Counted from the first letter of the stretch, positions 1 to 7,125 are shown. The stretch is 9,173 nucleotides of DNA from Anaerolineales bacterium (GCA_030668545.1 DAOUTT010000066.1:1-9173); one strand, 5' to 3'. Notes: generated by a model from the sequence alone, not told the origin. A program made the numbers and translations.

Positions 1-1370
1 AAGCCTTCCAATGTCTTGTCGAATGCCTGGCGGTAGTCCTCTATATCGTCCACCGCCCGCTCGACGCGCTCTTCTGCCGACTCCCCCAAGACGGCTCGAG
101 CTGCCGCAGGCGGCAAACCAGGTTCTTGAGCCTCGACTCCGATTTTGGCTTCCGGTTCATCGAATTGTGCCGAGGCGGAGGCCTGCACACCCACATCTGC
201 GGGTATCTTGGCCTGCTCAGGTATCGAGGTGGGTTTTTTAACACCCGCACCAATCTTCTCCGCTTCCGGAATCTGCTCCGGAACATCCTTCGGAGTCTCC
301 GCTTTTACTGGACCAGGATCCTGTCTCACTCTCCAGCGCCACTGGCCCAAGGCCTGCTCTAGCTTGTCCATGGGGACACCGGCGCGATGGTTGATGATCA
401 CCCAGGCTGTGATGAGCACTGCCGCAGCGCCGCCAGCTGCAGCGACTCGCGCTGGATCCAAACCCGAGAGACCTGCGGCGCCTAAAAATACCTCCAGACT
501 GCGAACAAGATCAGGAGTGCCTACATCCTCCGTAGTCGGGCTATTTCCAACTTCCTCATCTGATTTCGATCCCTCGCCCTCTGCGACGAGGACTCTTATT
601 GTTTTTGATGCCGTGCGGGCATCTCCAAAGACATCAACTGAGACTTCATAGTGCCCAGCATCATCCCCTTTCCACGAATACGCTCTCTCTTTCCCCCTTG
701 CACCCGTTCTACCCTCGAGAGACCATTGATACTCCAGTTCCTCGCCTTCTTTTACTCCGCTGGCAGTAGCAGTACAGCTAATCGATTCTCCAACCTTTGG
801 CGAGGACGGTTGACAACCCAGGGAAACTGCCAAGTCCTTTGAATCCTCGCTCGTTTCATCCTCCGATGCGCTCGCCTCACTTGCGCCGGCTTCCAAGATA
901 GGAATCTTGATGTCACCCACGCAGGATGTCTCTGCCGCTTCAGGATCCGTGCACTGACCGAACACCATCGTGCCCCCTTTAGGGCAGTAGAACATTGATA
1001 CCGAGATAGTTGCTGTGCCAGTTTTCGTCCCGCCCACGAAGGTGAGTTCCATTGGGAAGCTGATCTCTTCCCTCTTTAAAAGCATGGATATTGGATCGAG
1101 AACTCCTAAATTCGTTTTTGTCGTCATTTGGATGAGATCTTCCGGATCTCCAGAATTCAAGAAGGGACACCCTGTATGATCGAGCACCAAACGCGTCCGA
1201 CTCTTGCCATCCGCAACGAGTTCAACTGGATCGCCAGGTTTAATAGAGATAAAGATTACACCTACAGCTGCAAGTGCAGCCACCACGATCAACCCTGACA
1301 AACTGACCGATGCCGCAGTGAGACTGGCTTTCAGCGAAATGCCCCTTATACGAATGGATATTTTCTTCAT
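1..1370 (-). CDS. Two-helix membrane protein with outer Ig/PKD-like domain (3' end missing)
   Basis: The reading frame is open for 456 codons from an ATG at 1370 to the left edge, with no stop, so the C-terminus lies outside. AAGGTGG stands 4 bases before the ATG. The order of parts is: basic N-terminus (MKKISIRIRG), membrane helix about residues 22-43, outer region 45-305, second helix about 308-327, then a tail rich in Arg and Trp (QWRWRVR, 343-349) and then in Pro, Glu and Ala, ending in a charged, probably helical stretch from about 429. By the positive-inside rule both ends are cytoplasmic. Residues 180-263 resemble an Ig/PKD domain (Trp216, Trp233, then GHYEVSV). All six cysteines (68, 129, 140, 150, 186, 199) fall outside, which fits disulfide bonding. 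It is the last visible gene of the FHA operon, 73 bases after its neighbour. The specific function is unknown; partnership with the FHA proteins is inferred from position. Confidence 0.85.
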   Translation of the reverse strand, partial: MKKISIRIRGISLKASLTAASVSLSGLIVVAALAAVGVIFISIKPGDPVELVADGKSRTRLVLDHTGCPFLNSGDPEDLIQMTTKTNLGVLDPISMLLKREEISFPMELTFVGGTKTGTATISVSMFYCPKGGTMVFGQCTDPEAAETSCVGDIKIPILEAGASEASASEDETSEDSKDLAVSLGCQPSSPKVGESISCTATASGVKEGEELEYQWSLEGRTGARGKERAYSWKGDDAGHYEVSVDVFGDARTASKTIRVLVAEGEGSKSDEEVGNSPTTEDVGTPDLVRSLEVFLGAAGLSGLDPARVAAAGGAAAVLITAWVIINHRAGVPMDKLEQALGQWRWRVRQDPGPVKAETPKDVPEQIPEAEKIGAGVKKPTSIPEQAKIPADVGVQASASAQFDEPEAKIGVEAQEPGLPPAAARAVLGESAEERVERAVDDIEDYRQAFDKTLEG

Positions 1371-1443
1371 ATTGCCACCTTGGGGTTGACTGAGCGATTA
1401 CATACTCCAAGCCCGCCAAACCGTGAAACCGAATCTTCCTCGC

Positions 1444-3462
1444 CTACTTAGGTGCCTCAATGGAAACCGCATCGAACGCAGCATGGAACTCATGCACCCC
1501 GAGATCGGTACCGGCAAGTAGGCCGATACTGCCCTCCTGGAAGGAGGAATCCTGGAGATTCGCAATAGGTTGTCCATTGATATACACAGATACCTTATCC
1601 CCCACCATGCGCACACCCAGACTGTTCACACCACCATCTCTGACGATAGCATCCGATGCAGTCCAAGGTATGAGATCAATATATTCCCCAACCCGTTTGC
1701 GTAGGCGGTAGCTGCCCTCATCGTTGATTTCGAAATAATAGAAGTTGTTCACATCTTGCTGGCGGAAGATGACCCCATAGGAACCGGGGGATCCGCTGAC
1801 GTTCCTGGCATGAGCAACGAGATAGAAATCATCAAATTCCCGATCCAGAAATCGTGACCAGGTGTTGAAGTACTCCTTATGCACTTGAAGATTGAGTTCA
1901 CCCGCTTCAATCCAAATACTGAAGTTATCCTGTTCCGTCTCCCCCCAAAGACCTGAATTGCTCTCAAAGTCATCAATAAACACATAGCGGTCTTCAATTT
2001 CGATGGTGTACTCACGAATGTACCCCCCCGGATCGTAGGTGTCCCAACCGTCGAAAACGGGTTCATCGTAACTTGTCGACCAAACATAGCTATAAGTCCC
2101 TGGTTCCAGATCTTCAACCACCGTTCGAAAGTACCGACACGCCATTTCTGCATTTACGACGTCTTCTTCAACTATGTACTCCGTTGATATCTCCACTCCA
2201 TCAAACTCGGACGCTAATTGGATGATGGCCATATTCTCGTTAAGCGTAACTTCATCCAGCGCACACCACCCCATGTTGAGTAATCCAGTGCTTCCATAGT
2301 GAAATGTTTTTCGATAAATCGAAACTTCCTCGGAGCTTAGCTCCTCGAGATATTCGGAGTCCAATGTCAAACTCACAAGGGAGACATCATACACAGGATC
2401 GTAGGGGCGTATGGAGAACGAAGCAGATTGATCATCTGTAATGACTGGCCCCTCGGTTGGAATTATGGTCGGAGTCGGTTCAGGTGTAGGTGAGATTAGA
2501 GGTGAGGCTTCCTCGACAACCTCTGGTGAAGATTTCGTTCCTGACACATCGTCGACCTTTGCTTGAGAGGCAATCCCTGCGTCAAGGAGTGTTGGATCAT
2601 CACCTGCGGAGAGCAACTCAGTCATGGTGTATGCGCCAAATACGAGGACACAAAGAACCCCGATCAATCCCATACCACCAACCAGCCAACGACTCCAGTT
2701 CATCCGACGAGCATCTTGTACATCGTTTGGAGGAGGGGGTAGCGGTGGTGATACGATCGGAGGGGGCACTTCACCAGGAATAACGAGTGGTGGGGAGCGC
2801 TCTACCCAATTTACTCCATCATACCAATACCATTTCCCGCTGGCCGCACCCAGCATCCAATATGCACCGGTATTGTCCTCAACGATGAGTTTTGCCAATT
2901 CTGTCCGATAATCCTCGGCATTGAGCAGCCCCGATTCGTATGATTTGCGCAAGGTCGCATACACTCTTTGGGCGACCAGGAATGACTCTGGGAGTTGCGG
3001 AAGCTGGGCGCCGCAGTCTCCACAAAATTTTCCGTCGATGAAGTGCATCTTTCCGCATTGGCTGCATTGGATCGAGATCGGTTCAGGGAGGTGCGCAGTG
3101 GTAGAGACAACGGGAGTCTCAGGCATCTCGGCTGCCATGACGGTGGCGACCGCATCCTGCTCCAGATGGAAGCGCAGTGTAGTATCACCCACTTTTATTG
3201 TATCTTCATCGTTCAGTTTCACCGCCGAGATACGCTCGCCGTTGATATACGTCCCATGTGAGCTGTCCAAATCATCGATTTCAAAGGCGCCATCGCGGAA
3301 ACGGATGACGGCATGCTTGCGTGAGATTTTGGGATCCTTTAAGCGAAGCTGACAGGCAGATCCACGTCCAAGCATGACCTCGACCTCTGACAGCTCATAT
3401 CGCAAATCATCATTAGGACCACCGACTGCTTCTAACCAGGCTAAAGAAACATATTTCTGCAT
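1444..3462 (-). CDS. FHA / zinc-ribbon / single-pass membrane protein with concanavalin-like outer domain
   Basis: This is a 672-residue protein. The FHA domain spans about 12-103, with the hallmark residues GR at 32-33, SRKHA at 47-51 and SSHGTYINGE at 68-77; FHA domains bind phospho-threonine peptides. A zinc ribbon follows (Cys133, 136, 147, 150). Residues 163-195 form a short SHOCT-like helical stretch, and 196-225 a Trp-rich module (GKWYWYDGVNWV). A proline-rich linker leads to a membrane helix at 259-283, preceded by RR and SR, so the N-terminus should be inside. Outside come a Pro/Thr stalk (320-340), an unassigned domain (347-490, with Cys400 and Cys442) and a C-terminal sandwich (494-670, DDFES then GVIFRQQD then VSVYINGQ) like the concanavalin/LamG-type domains of other Chloroflexota surface proteins. 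I chose the ATG at 3462 because GGAG stands 8 bases before it; an upstream TTG at 3489 would add nine residues but lacks a site. No catalytic function is evident. Confidence 0.9.
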   Translation of the reverse strand: MQKYVSLAWLEAVGGPNDDLRYELSEVEVMLGRGSACQLRLKDPKISRKHAVIRFRDGAFEIDDLDSSHGTYINGERISAVKLNDEDTIKVGDTTLRFHLEQDAVATVMAAEMPETPVVSTTAHLPEPISIQCSQCGKMHFIDGKFCGDCGAQLPQLPESFLVAQRVYATLRKSYESGLLNAEDYRTELAKLIVEDNTGAYWMLGAASGKWYWYDGVNWVERSPPLVIPGEVPPPIVSPPLPPPPNDVQDARRMNWSRWLVGGMGLIGVLCVLVFGAYTMTELLSAGDDPTLLDAGIASQAKVDDVSGTKSSPEVVEEASPLISPTPEPTPTIIPTEGPVITDDQSASFSIRPYDPVYDVSLVSLTLDSEYLEELSSEEVSIYRKTFHYGSTGLLNMGWCALDEVTLNENMAIIQLASEFDGVEISTEYIVEEDVVNAEMACRYFRTVVEDLEPGTYSYVWSTSYDEPVFDGWDTYDPGGYIREYTIEIEDRYVFIDDFESNSGLWGETEQDNFSIWIEAGELNLQVHKEYFNTWSRFLDREFDDFYLVAHARNVSGSPGSYGVIFRQQDVNNFYYFEINDEGSYRLRKRVGEYIDLIPWTASDAIVRDGGVNSLGVRMVGDKVSVYINGQPIANLQDSSFQEGSIGLLAGTDLGVHEFHAAFDAVSIEAPK

Positions 3463-3470
3463 CAAATGTG

Positions 3471-3474
3471 CTCC
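3471..3474 (-). promoter_or_regulatory. Ribosome-binding site deciding the start of the second FHA gene
   Basis: GGAG on the minus strand lies 8 bases before the ATG at 3462. The longer alternative start, a TTG at 3489, is preceded by GATTGCG-type sequence and has its nearest AAGGAG about 27 bases away. The ATG also puts the first residues in register with the paralogue to the right (xxAWLE in both). Confidence 0.6.
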
Positions 3475-3525
3475 GTTTTCATCGCGCAATCCGTGAATCC
3501 GACTTTGTTGTAGCTCCTTCTAAGC

Positions 3526-5310
3526 TCACGGCGCCGGCCGCCATGCGGCATCGAAATCAAGCGCCGGGTCGGTTGTCACTTCCTGATAGTCTGTGCAGCT
3601 CGCTCGCATAATTGCGATGTTGTGATTTGCGCCGTCGGGCCAGGCCTCGAAAGCAATCCATTGACCATCCGGTGACCAGGCCGGCTCACCCATCGGTTGA
3701 AAAGAGAGCCGCCCCTCCTGGCAAATCTGGATCTCGCGCACTCCACCATCGGCGACGGATATCGCGACCAGGCGGGGGATATTGCCGATCACTTTCTCAA
3801 AGAGAATCGTGCCGCCATCGGGAGACCAATCGGGTCGAGCAATGTCACTGCCATCGCTGTGCGTATATCGTTTCTCATCCCCACCATCGTCGGGGACAAG
3901 CCAGATCTCTTCCTGTCCCCCTCGCCCACTTAGGATGGCGATCTGAGAACCGTCAGGCGCCCAGCTCGGAGCCCAGTTGAAGGCCAGGTCGTCGTTGACA
4001 TTCCGCAAGCCCTGCCCATCGACGCCGATCGTGAAGATCTGCGGACGGCCGGTTCTCCAGGATGTGAAGGCCAGTCGAAGACCGTCATACGACCAGTCAG
4101 GATCGTAGTCCCCACCGCCCAGAGTGGTTACTAGCAGGCTCGGTTCGGAAGGGACATCCTGCGAATCCACATTCATGACGAAAACCGAAGACCCCAAGTA
4201 TTCATCGCGATTGGCATTACACGGGGACGTATACGCCAGCATCTTCCCATCTGGTGACCAGGCTGGTTGGCAAGCCCCCGCGGCGAGATCCGTGAGTTGG
4301 TGCTCGTCGCTGCCGTCGACATTAATTAAGTAAATTTGCGGACGACCCCCGCGGTTGGAAACGAAGGCGATTTGACTCGCTCCACCAAGGGTGACTCCCG
4401 ATGGAGCGGGAGCTTCTGTCGGCTGTGGGGAGGGAAGCTCGACAACCTCAACCGTTGGGGTAAGCGTCGGTGGGATGAGCGGGGTGAAGATTGCCGTAGG
4501 AACGATCAATTCCGTCGTATCTATGATCGATGTGGATTGGGCTTCTGTAGGATCGGGAACGGCAGCGAGGCTATCCGGTTCTTCTTCGCTAAAAAACCCT
4601 AAAGCGAGGGCCGTTGCCGCGATCGCAATCGCCAGGACCACAAATCCTCCGCCCACGATGACAATCCACTTCCAGGGAATTCCCCCTGATGTTGGGCTTG
4701 TGGTTGCCGGTGATGGGTGTGTTGGCGGCGGACCCGGCGGTGTTACTGCTGGAGGAGGCACATCTGGCATTGCACTTGCCTGGCGTGTCGGCTCTGGACC
4801 TGGTGGAATATCAGCTTCAACCTGCAATTTCTTGTCGCCTGATCGCGGCGTGCCGCACTCTCCACAAAATCTTTCTTCTGCTCGCAGCGCTGCGCCACAT
4901 TGCGCGCACCGTGATTCTCCACCATCGGCAATTAACATCTCGGGAGACTCCATAACCGTGGCGATGGCGTCTTCATCAGCCATTACCGTCGGCACAGATT
5001 CTATGTCGTGTTCGCAATGAAAGCGGAAACTTGTATCGCCGATCGTGATCGTATCGCCATCCTTGAGCTCAGCGGATTGGACGATCTCACCATTCACAAA
5101 AGTGCCCCGCGTGCTGCCGAGATCTTCAATCACGCAGCCTCCGGTGGAGGATCGAATCACAGCATGTTCACGCGAGGCTCCGGGGTCCAGAATCTTTATT
5201 TGCGATTCCTTACTGCGCCCAACGATTGTTTCTTCCTTGATTAGTTTGAACTCGCGGCCAACCACTTCACCGCTGGTACCCTCGAGCCAGGCGTCAGGCT
5301 CCTGTGTCAT
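3526..5310 (-). CDS. FHA / zinc-ribbon / single-pass membrane protein with TolB-PD40 beta-propeller
   Basis: This is a 594-residue protein and the first gene of the putative operon. The FHA domain spans about 10-102 (GR 31-32, SREHA 46-50, STRGTFVNGE 66-75). A zinc ribbon follows (Cys135, 138, 149, 152), then a proline-rich linker (about 165-208), a membrane helix (about 213-240) and a Pro/Thr-rich stalk to about 305. The outer part (308-594) is a PD40/TolB-type propeller with W[SA]xDG motifs at 351, 406, 450, 496 and 546. The first strand (IAFVSNRGG, from 314) has no such motif, and the last residues (FDAAW) supply the missing half-repeat, so a six-bladed ring closed by both ends is likely. 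Outer cysteines are 347, 364, 530 and 572. The chosen ATG at 5310 has GGAG 7 bases upstream; a TTG at 5328 is an alternative. Propellers of this type bind ligands or proteins rather than cleave them. The likely role is a sensor or scaffold reading phospho-threonine inside; the ligand is unknown. Confidence 0.92.
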   Translation of the reverse strand: MTQEPDAWLEGTSGEVVGREFKLIKEETIVGRSKESQIKILDPGASREHAVIRSSTGGCVIEDLGSTRGTFVNGEIVQSAELKDGDTITIGDTSFRFHCEHDIESVPTVMADEDAIATVMESPEMLIADGGESRCAQCGAALRAEERFCGECGTPRSGDKKLQVEADIPPGPEPTRQASAMPDVPPPAVTPPGPPPTHPSPATTSPTSGGIPWKWIVIVGGGFVVLAIAIAATALALGFFSEEEPDSLAAVPDPTEAQSTSIIDTTELIVPTAIFTPLIPPTLTPTVEVVELPSPQPTEAPAPSGVTLGGASQIAFVSNRGGRPQIYLINVDGSDEHQLTDLAAGACQPAWSPDGKMLAYTSPCNANRDEYLGSSVFVMNVDSQDVPSEPSLLVTTLGGGDYDPDWSYDGLRLAFTSWRTGRPQIFTIGVDGQGLRNVNDDLAFNWAPSWAPDGSQIAILSGRGGQEEIWLVPDDGGDEKRYTHSDGSDIARPDWSPDGGTILFEKVIGNIPRLVAISVADGGVREIQICQEGRLSFQPMGEPAWSPDGQWIAFEAWPDGANHNIAIMRASCTDYQEVTTDPALDFDAAWRPAP

Positions 5311-5317
5311 GTGTTGA

Positions 5318-5321
5318 CTCC
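5318..5321 (-). promoter_or_regulatory. Ribosome-binding site deciding the start of the first FHA gene
   Basis: GGAG on the minus strand lies 7 bases before the ATG at 5310. It sits inside the extra codons that a TTG start at 5328 would add, which argues for the shorter protein. Confidence 0.6.
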
Positions 5322-5472
5322 ACTTCAAACAAACATCTGCATTGACGAGTTATCTTATCTGCTCGGATATGTCTCTTCGTCATAGCTTACAAGCGAATGC
5401 GGATGAACGTGTGCAAAAATAACCTGGGCTGAGTATTCTCATGGTATTCGGTCTTCGCCTGTATCACACGTC

Positions 5473-5504
5473 TAAACTAAAACGACAGCCAGATATCTTG
5501 GCTG
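5473..5504 (-). terminator. Terminator-like hairpin with T-rich tail, minus strand
   Basis: On the minus strand a perfect 6-bp stem, CAGCCA with TGGCTG, encloses a 7-base loop. It is followed directly by TCGTTTTAGTTTA. This is the shape of an intrinsic terminator with an imperfect T tract. It lies about 215 bases after the DUF429 stop and about 165 bases before the first FHA gene. It would therefore separate the two minus-strand transcription units. The stem is short and no folding energy was computed. Confidence 0.45.
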
Positions 5505-5720
5505 CCCGCTGAATATTTATTCAGTCCTCGATTTACACCGCCCGCGCAGGCTCACCCCCGGAAGGTGGAAACTACACCACCCCCTCATAGAGGATTTCCC
5601 TGCTGCGACCATACACCCTTACTCCTTGGGGCGCATAAAGATATCAGACGCTCAGTCCCACCGACAGGTTCCAGTGAAGTTCAGATTTCGGAGGGACGCG
5701 TATTAATTCGGTTGTTCGAA

Positions 5721-6497
5721 CTACTGATAGAAATCCTTCATCTCACTCGCGGGAAGGGTGATCAACCCCTCCTCTCGTTCCCCGACTTGACTGACGCGCT
5801 CTGCGTGGAGGCCAGTAAGGTATGCCGTATAGGCCGCCATCATCGCATCAAGAGCTTCATAGGAATGAAGCCGTTCAAGCGGCAGGTGACCACTGAGGAG
5901 ATTGTGGCGGGTGATTTCTTCCAATGCGTACATCGGGTTGGCGATATCGAGACCCTCGAGATAGAGCACAAGCTGCCGCTGCAGCCTCCCCTCAAGCGTT
6001 CGCTTCAGGAAAGGTCGTCTCTCCAACAGAATTGTGTACCCGGAATGCGCACGTGCTTCAATAATCGCTCGGCGGTCGGATTTCTCATCGAGAACTTCCT
6101 TCCGGAAGCCGATCTTCTCCAACCGGCGGAATATCTCGAAGCCGGTTCGAACCCAAGCCTTGGCATCTTCTTCTTTCTCTGGTGTGTTGTACAGGCGAAT
6201 GTTACGCCTGCGTAGTTCATACTCACAAACTCGCCACTTCGCCCAGGTCTTCCCCTCGAGGCGCAAGTTATATCGCCGGCGGATGTCCGCTTGAGCCATT
6301 AAGCCTCGGCTTGGTCCCTGCGGCGCGTCGACAGCAACCACCGCCGACTCCAACGACGCCACAAACGCCAACACAGACTCGAGGTCTCCCTGATCCAATG
6401 CGATCAGGTGGAGATCGCGGTCAAGTGCCGCATATTGAATGGGCTGTTTGCCCCCCGTTGGGTCGATTCCCACGAAGACAGCATCAGTGAAAAGCAT
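5721..6497 (-). CDS. DUF429 family protein (RNase H-like fold, predicted nuclease)
   Basis: This is a 258-residue soluble protein with the DUF429 pattern: VGIDPTGG at the N-terminus (Asp12), AVDAPQG (Asp57), a glutamate in IIEARAHSG (Glu147) and ALDAMMAAYTAYL (Asp217). Those four acidic residues are placed as in RNase H-like metal-dependent enzymes. The family is predicted to be nucleases, but I know of no established substrate, so the activity is inference. The length is usual for the family. The ATG at 6497 is preceded by GAGGAGAAGGG, which contains purine-rich sites at several spacings. The gene begins 41 bases after the stop of the phosphatase-like gene on the same strand, so the two are probably co-transcribed from the divergent spacer. 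No signal peptide or membrane helix is seen. Confidence 0.85.
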   Translation of the reverse strand: MLFTDAVFVGIDPTGGKQPIQYAALDRDLHLIALDQGDLESVLAFVASLESAVVAVDAPQGPSRGLMAQADIRRRYNLRLEGKTWAKWRVCEYELRRRNIRLYNTPEKEEDAKAWVRTGFEIFRRLEKIGFRKEVLDEKSDRRAIIEARAHSGYTILLERRPFLKRTLEGRLQRQLVLYLEGLDIANPMYALEEITRHNLLSGHLPLERLHSYEALDAMMAAYTAYLTGLHAERVSQVGEREEGLITLPASEMKDFYQ

Positions 6498-6538
6498 GTC
6501 AGTCCCTTCTCCTCGGGTCTACCCCGAACTATAAACTT

Positions 6539-6979
6539 TCAATTTATTCGCACAGCCTTCGAGTGCTCCTGAAAGGCTCTCCACAGGTCACGATCGGTGT
6601 GATAGGGGGCGAGCCATGGCTTTTCTGCCGCCTCCCGCAGCACCCGAGATAGCTTGCGACCCACATAAAGACCATAGGCCACATACGCCCAACGCGTACG
6701 ATGTCGCCCTTCAGTACTGTGCAATAGAACCTTTTCACCCGCTTCCAAGGAGGCTTGTATGAACTCCGCGGCCAACCTGCGGTCCTCCATTCCGGCCAGT
6801 TTTTCATCCTCGACCCTTAACCAGAGGAAGCGCCGGGGTGTTGGACCCAGAAACGATTCCGGTCCCCCGCCAGAGAGATGCAGAATGGCACGAATGCCGG
6901 TTGAATCTGCAAAATCAGCCCATGTTGCGGGGATATGTTCCCCACCGGCAGCGAATATGCTCTCCTCTACCCAGGTCAA
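6539..6979 (-). CDS. Dual-specificity-phosphatase-like protein lacking the catalytic cysteine
   Basis: This is a 146-residue protein that fits the small DSP fold. It has an opening WVEESIFAAG strand, AILHLS (31-36), LWLRVEDE (52-59; Asp58 is where the general acid would be expected), a helix, then VLLHSTEGRHRT (84-95). In active enzymes this loop reads HCx5R; here His87 and Arg94 are kept with the right spacing, but position 88 is Ser (codon AGT, one base from TGT Cys). The protein is therefore probably inactive as a cysteine phosphatase and may only bind phosphate-bearing partners, as the eukaryotic pseudophosphatase STYX does. The start is a TTG at 6979; there is no ATG between the upstream in-frame TAA and residue 64, and the N-terminal strand needs this start. 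The ribosome-binding site is weak (AAAGGG). It is the first gene of a two-gene unit with DUF429. Confidence 0.75.
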   Translation of the reverse strand: MTWVEESIFAAGGEHIPATWADFADSTGIRAILHLSGGGPESFLGPTPRRFLWLRVEDEKLAGMEDRRLAAEFIQASLEAGEKVLLHSTEGRHRTRWAYVAYGLYVGRKLSRVLREAAEKPWLAPYHTDRDLWRAFQEHSKAVRIN

Positions 6980-6994
6980 TAGGCTTTGCCCTTT

Positions 6995-7023
6995 ACCACA
7001 CAGTGGTCGCTCGGATTATCCGA
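6995..7023. repeat. Two adjacent 13-bp dyads in the divergent spacer
   Basis: The first dyad is ACCAC-ACA-GTGGT (6995-7007); the second is TCGGAT-T-ATCCGA (7011-7023). Both are perfect in their arms and are separated by 3 bases. They lie between the start of the phosphatase-like gene and the promoter of the dehydrogenase gene, a usual place for operators, but the two dyads are unlike each other and no regulator gene lies next to them. Chance is a real alternative at these arm lengths. Confidence 0.3.
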
Positions 7024-7056
7024 CCGCAGGATTCGTAATCAGTATACAACGCCCTT

Positions 7057-7085
7057 TTGACGACGGCGAATGAGCAGGCTATACT
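7057..7085 (+). promoter_or_regulatory. Sigma-70-like promoter of the aldehyde dehydrogenase gene
   Basis: TTGACG (7057-7062) and TATACT (7080-7085) are 17 bases apart, each matching the housekeeping consensus in five of six positions. Transcription would start near 7092, leaving a leader of roughly 34 bases. The TTG that could serve as an upstream start codon for the dehydrogenase is itself the -35 box, so it would not be in the message; this supports the ATG at 7126. Confidence 0.7.
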
Positions 7086-7110
7086 TTCAACAAAACACCC
7101 CGCACCCCTC

Positions 7111-7116
7111 GAGGAG
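7111..7116 (+). promoter_or_regulatory. Ribosome-binding site of the aldehyde dehydrogenase gene
   Basis: GAGGAG stands 9 bases before the ATG at 7126 and decides this start over the in-frame TTG at 7057. Confidence 0.7.
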
Positions 7117-7125
7117 TTCCCCAGC

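Larger units (their letters stand above)
5311..5720. other. Gene-free spacer between the DUF429 gene and the FHA operon
   Basis: About 410 bases with no convincing reading frame on either strand. On the minus strand it must carry the 3' end of the DUF429 transcript and, if the FHA operon has its own promoter, that promoter. I could not find a good -35/-10 pair; TTGTAA with TATCCG at a 17-base spacing on the minus strand is the best and is weak. The middle holds several small dyads and one terminator-like hairpin, listed separately. No tRNA, known riboswitch or other familiar RNA was recognised. Confidence 0.6.

Noticed and set aside
145..651. Plus-strand open frame of 168 codons
   Set aside because: It lies antisense to the membrane protein gene on the minus strand, is low in complexity (Ser, Ala, Pro, Thr) and has no ribosome-binding site; the opposite frame has helices, an Ig-like domain and a proper start.
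3491..3531. Inverted repeat CCGTGA ... TCACGG between the two FHA genes
   Set aside because: It has only 6-bp arms around a 29-base loop, contains the stop codon of the upstream gene and has no T tract; chance is the simplest explanation.
4391..5020. Plus-strand open frame of 209 codons
   Set aside because: It is the antisense shadow of the FHA/zinc-ribbon/proline-linker region of the propeller protein and is Gly/Ser-rich without recognisable domains.
5311..5460. Promoter for the FHA operon
   Set aside because: No -35/-10 pair on the minus strand exceeds what chance gives in such a stretch (best: TTGTAA with TATCCG), so it is not listed as a feature.
5521..5640. Resemblance to SRP RNA or RNase P RNA on the minus strand
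   Set aside because: There are short G-rich and hairpin segments, but the conserved tetraloop and core elements of those RNAs are not present in order.
5565..6215. Plus-strand open frame of 216 codons
   Set aside because: Most of it is antisense to the DUF429 gene, whose conserved acidic motifs show that the minus strand is the coding one.
7057..7125. TTG start giving a dehydrogenase 23 residues longer
   Set aside because: The TTG is the first half of a near-consensus -35 box, and GAGGAG precedes the ATG at 7126 at a good distance.
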